Of a stretch of 18,994 nucleotides of DNA, positions 18,963-18,994 are shown piece after piece. Source of the stretch: CAYOOT01 sp964405665 (GTDB taxonomy: Bacteria; Bdellovibrionota_C; UBA2361; SZUA-149; CAZDWZ01); assembly GCA_964405665.1 (NCBI GenBank), contig CAYOOT010000055.1, positions 1 to 18,994 on the forward strand, given 5' to 3'. The position numbers were made by a program, and so were the translations under genes. The number at the start of each line of letters is the position of its first letter. The stretch's first letter is position 1. The notes beneath the pieces are model-generated. The model was not told the DNA's origin and made no database searches. It saw nothing but the letters and a program-made list of their open reading frames with translations.

Positions 18963-18994
18963 ACTATTACCCACAAGTACAAATTTCTCTGTTC

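Noticed and set aside
1..18994. CRISPR array, insertion sequence with transposase, prophage genes or rRNA
   Set aside because: No regularly spaced repeats, transposase, integrase, phage structural genes or rRNA sequence were found; the only repeats are the small palindromic elements and the protein-level duplications.

Overview
The window is AT-rich bacterial DNA (by eye, GC in the mid-30s percent). It combines ordinary transport genes with one enormous gene. Nothing in it fixes the species. The giant cytoplasmic-looking protein with repeated domains, the short dispersed palindromic repeats and the low GC suggest an uncultured candidate-phylum bacterium. Omnitrophota is my first guess, because giant genes are known there; Margulisbacteria-like lineages are an alternative. 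This is inference, not something the sequence proves.

Layout, left to right: (1) the 3' part of an EamA/DMT-family permease on the + strand, ending at a bidirectional hairpin terminator; (2) a minus-strand block read from right to left, made up of a 4400-residue giant gene (16085 to 2883), a small unrecognised gene that abuts it in another frame (2841 to 2254), tRNA-Thr(CGT) (2190 to 2119) and a CPA2-type Na+(K+)/H+ antiporter (2094 to 889); (3) a divergent intergenic region of about 206 bp; (4) a + strand branched-chain amino-acid (LIV-type) ABC transporter operon, livG-livH-livM. A small repeat element is wedged between livH and livM, and a related inverted half-copy lies after livM. No stretch longer than 300 bases lacks a gene.

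The giant gene is the centre of interest. Read by eye, the protein has these parts in order: a helical N-terminal region with weakly hydrophobic stretches (about 1-520), a proline-rich linker (522-544), a first HExxH metallopeptidase-like domain (HERFH at 915-919), a block of three alpha-helical repeats (about 1110-1370), and three copies of a roughly 420-residue module. Each module has a GxG(R/Q)DA motif, then a GGPFD-type motif, then a GHKL (histidine-kinase/Hsp90-type) ATPase-like domain. They sit at about 1590-2010, 2099-2520 and 2966-3400. After them come a His-containing beta-rich segment (about 3490-3600) and a second HExxH domain (HEATH at 4039-4043) that is recognisably a duplicate of the first. 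I see no signal peptide, no phospho-acceptor H-box and no receiver domain, so this is not an ordinary sensor kinase.

How the parts work together: livG, livH and livM supply the ATPase and two permeases of an amino-acid importer (livF and the binding protein are not in the window). The antiporter and the EamA permease are independent membrane transporters. The giant protein, perhaps together with the small downstream ORF, looks like an undescribed multi-domain machine that couples putative nucleotide-binding modules to two putative zinc-protease domains. Its function is unknown.
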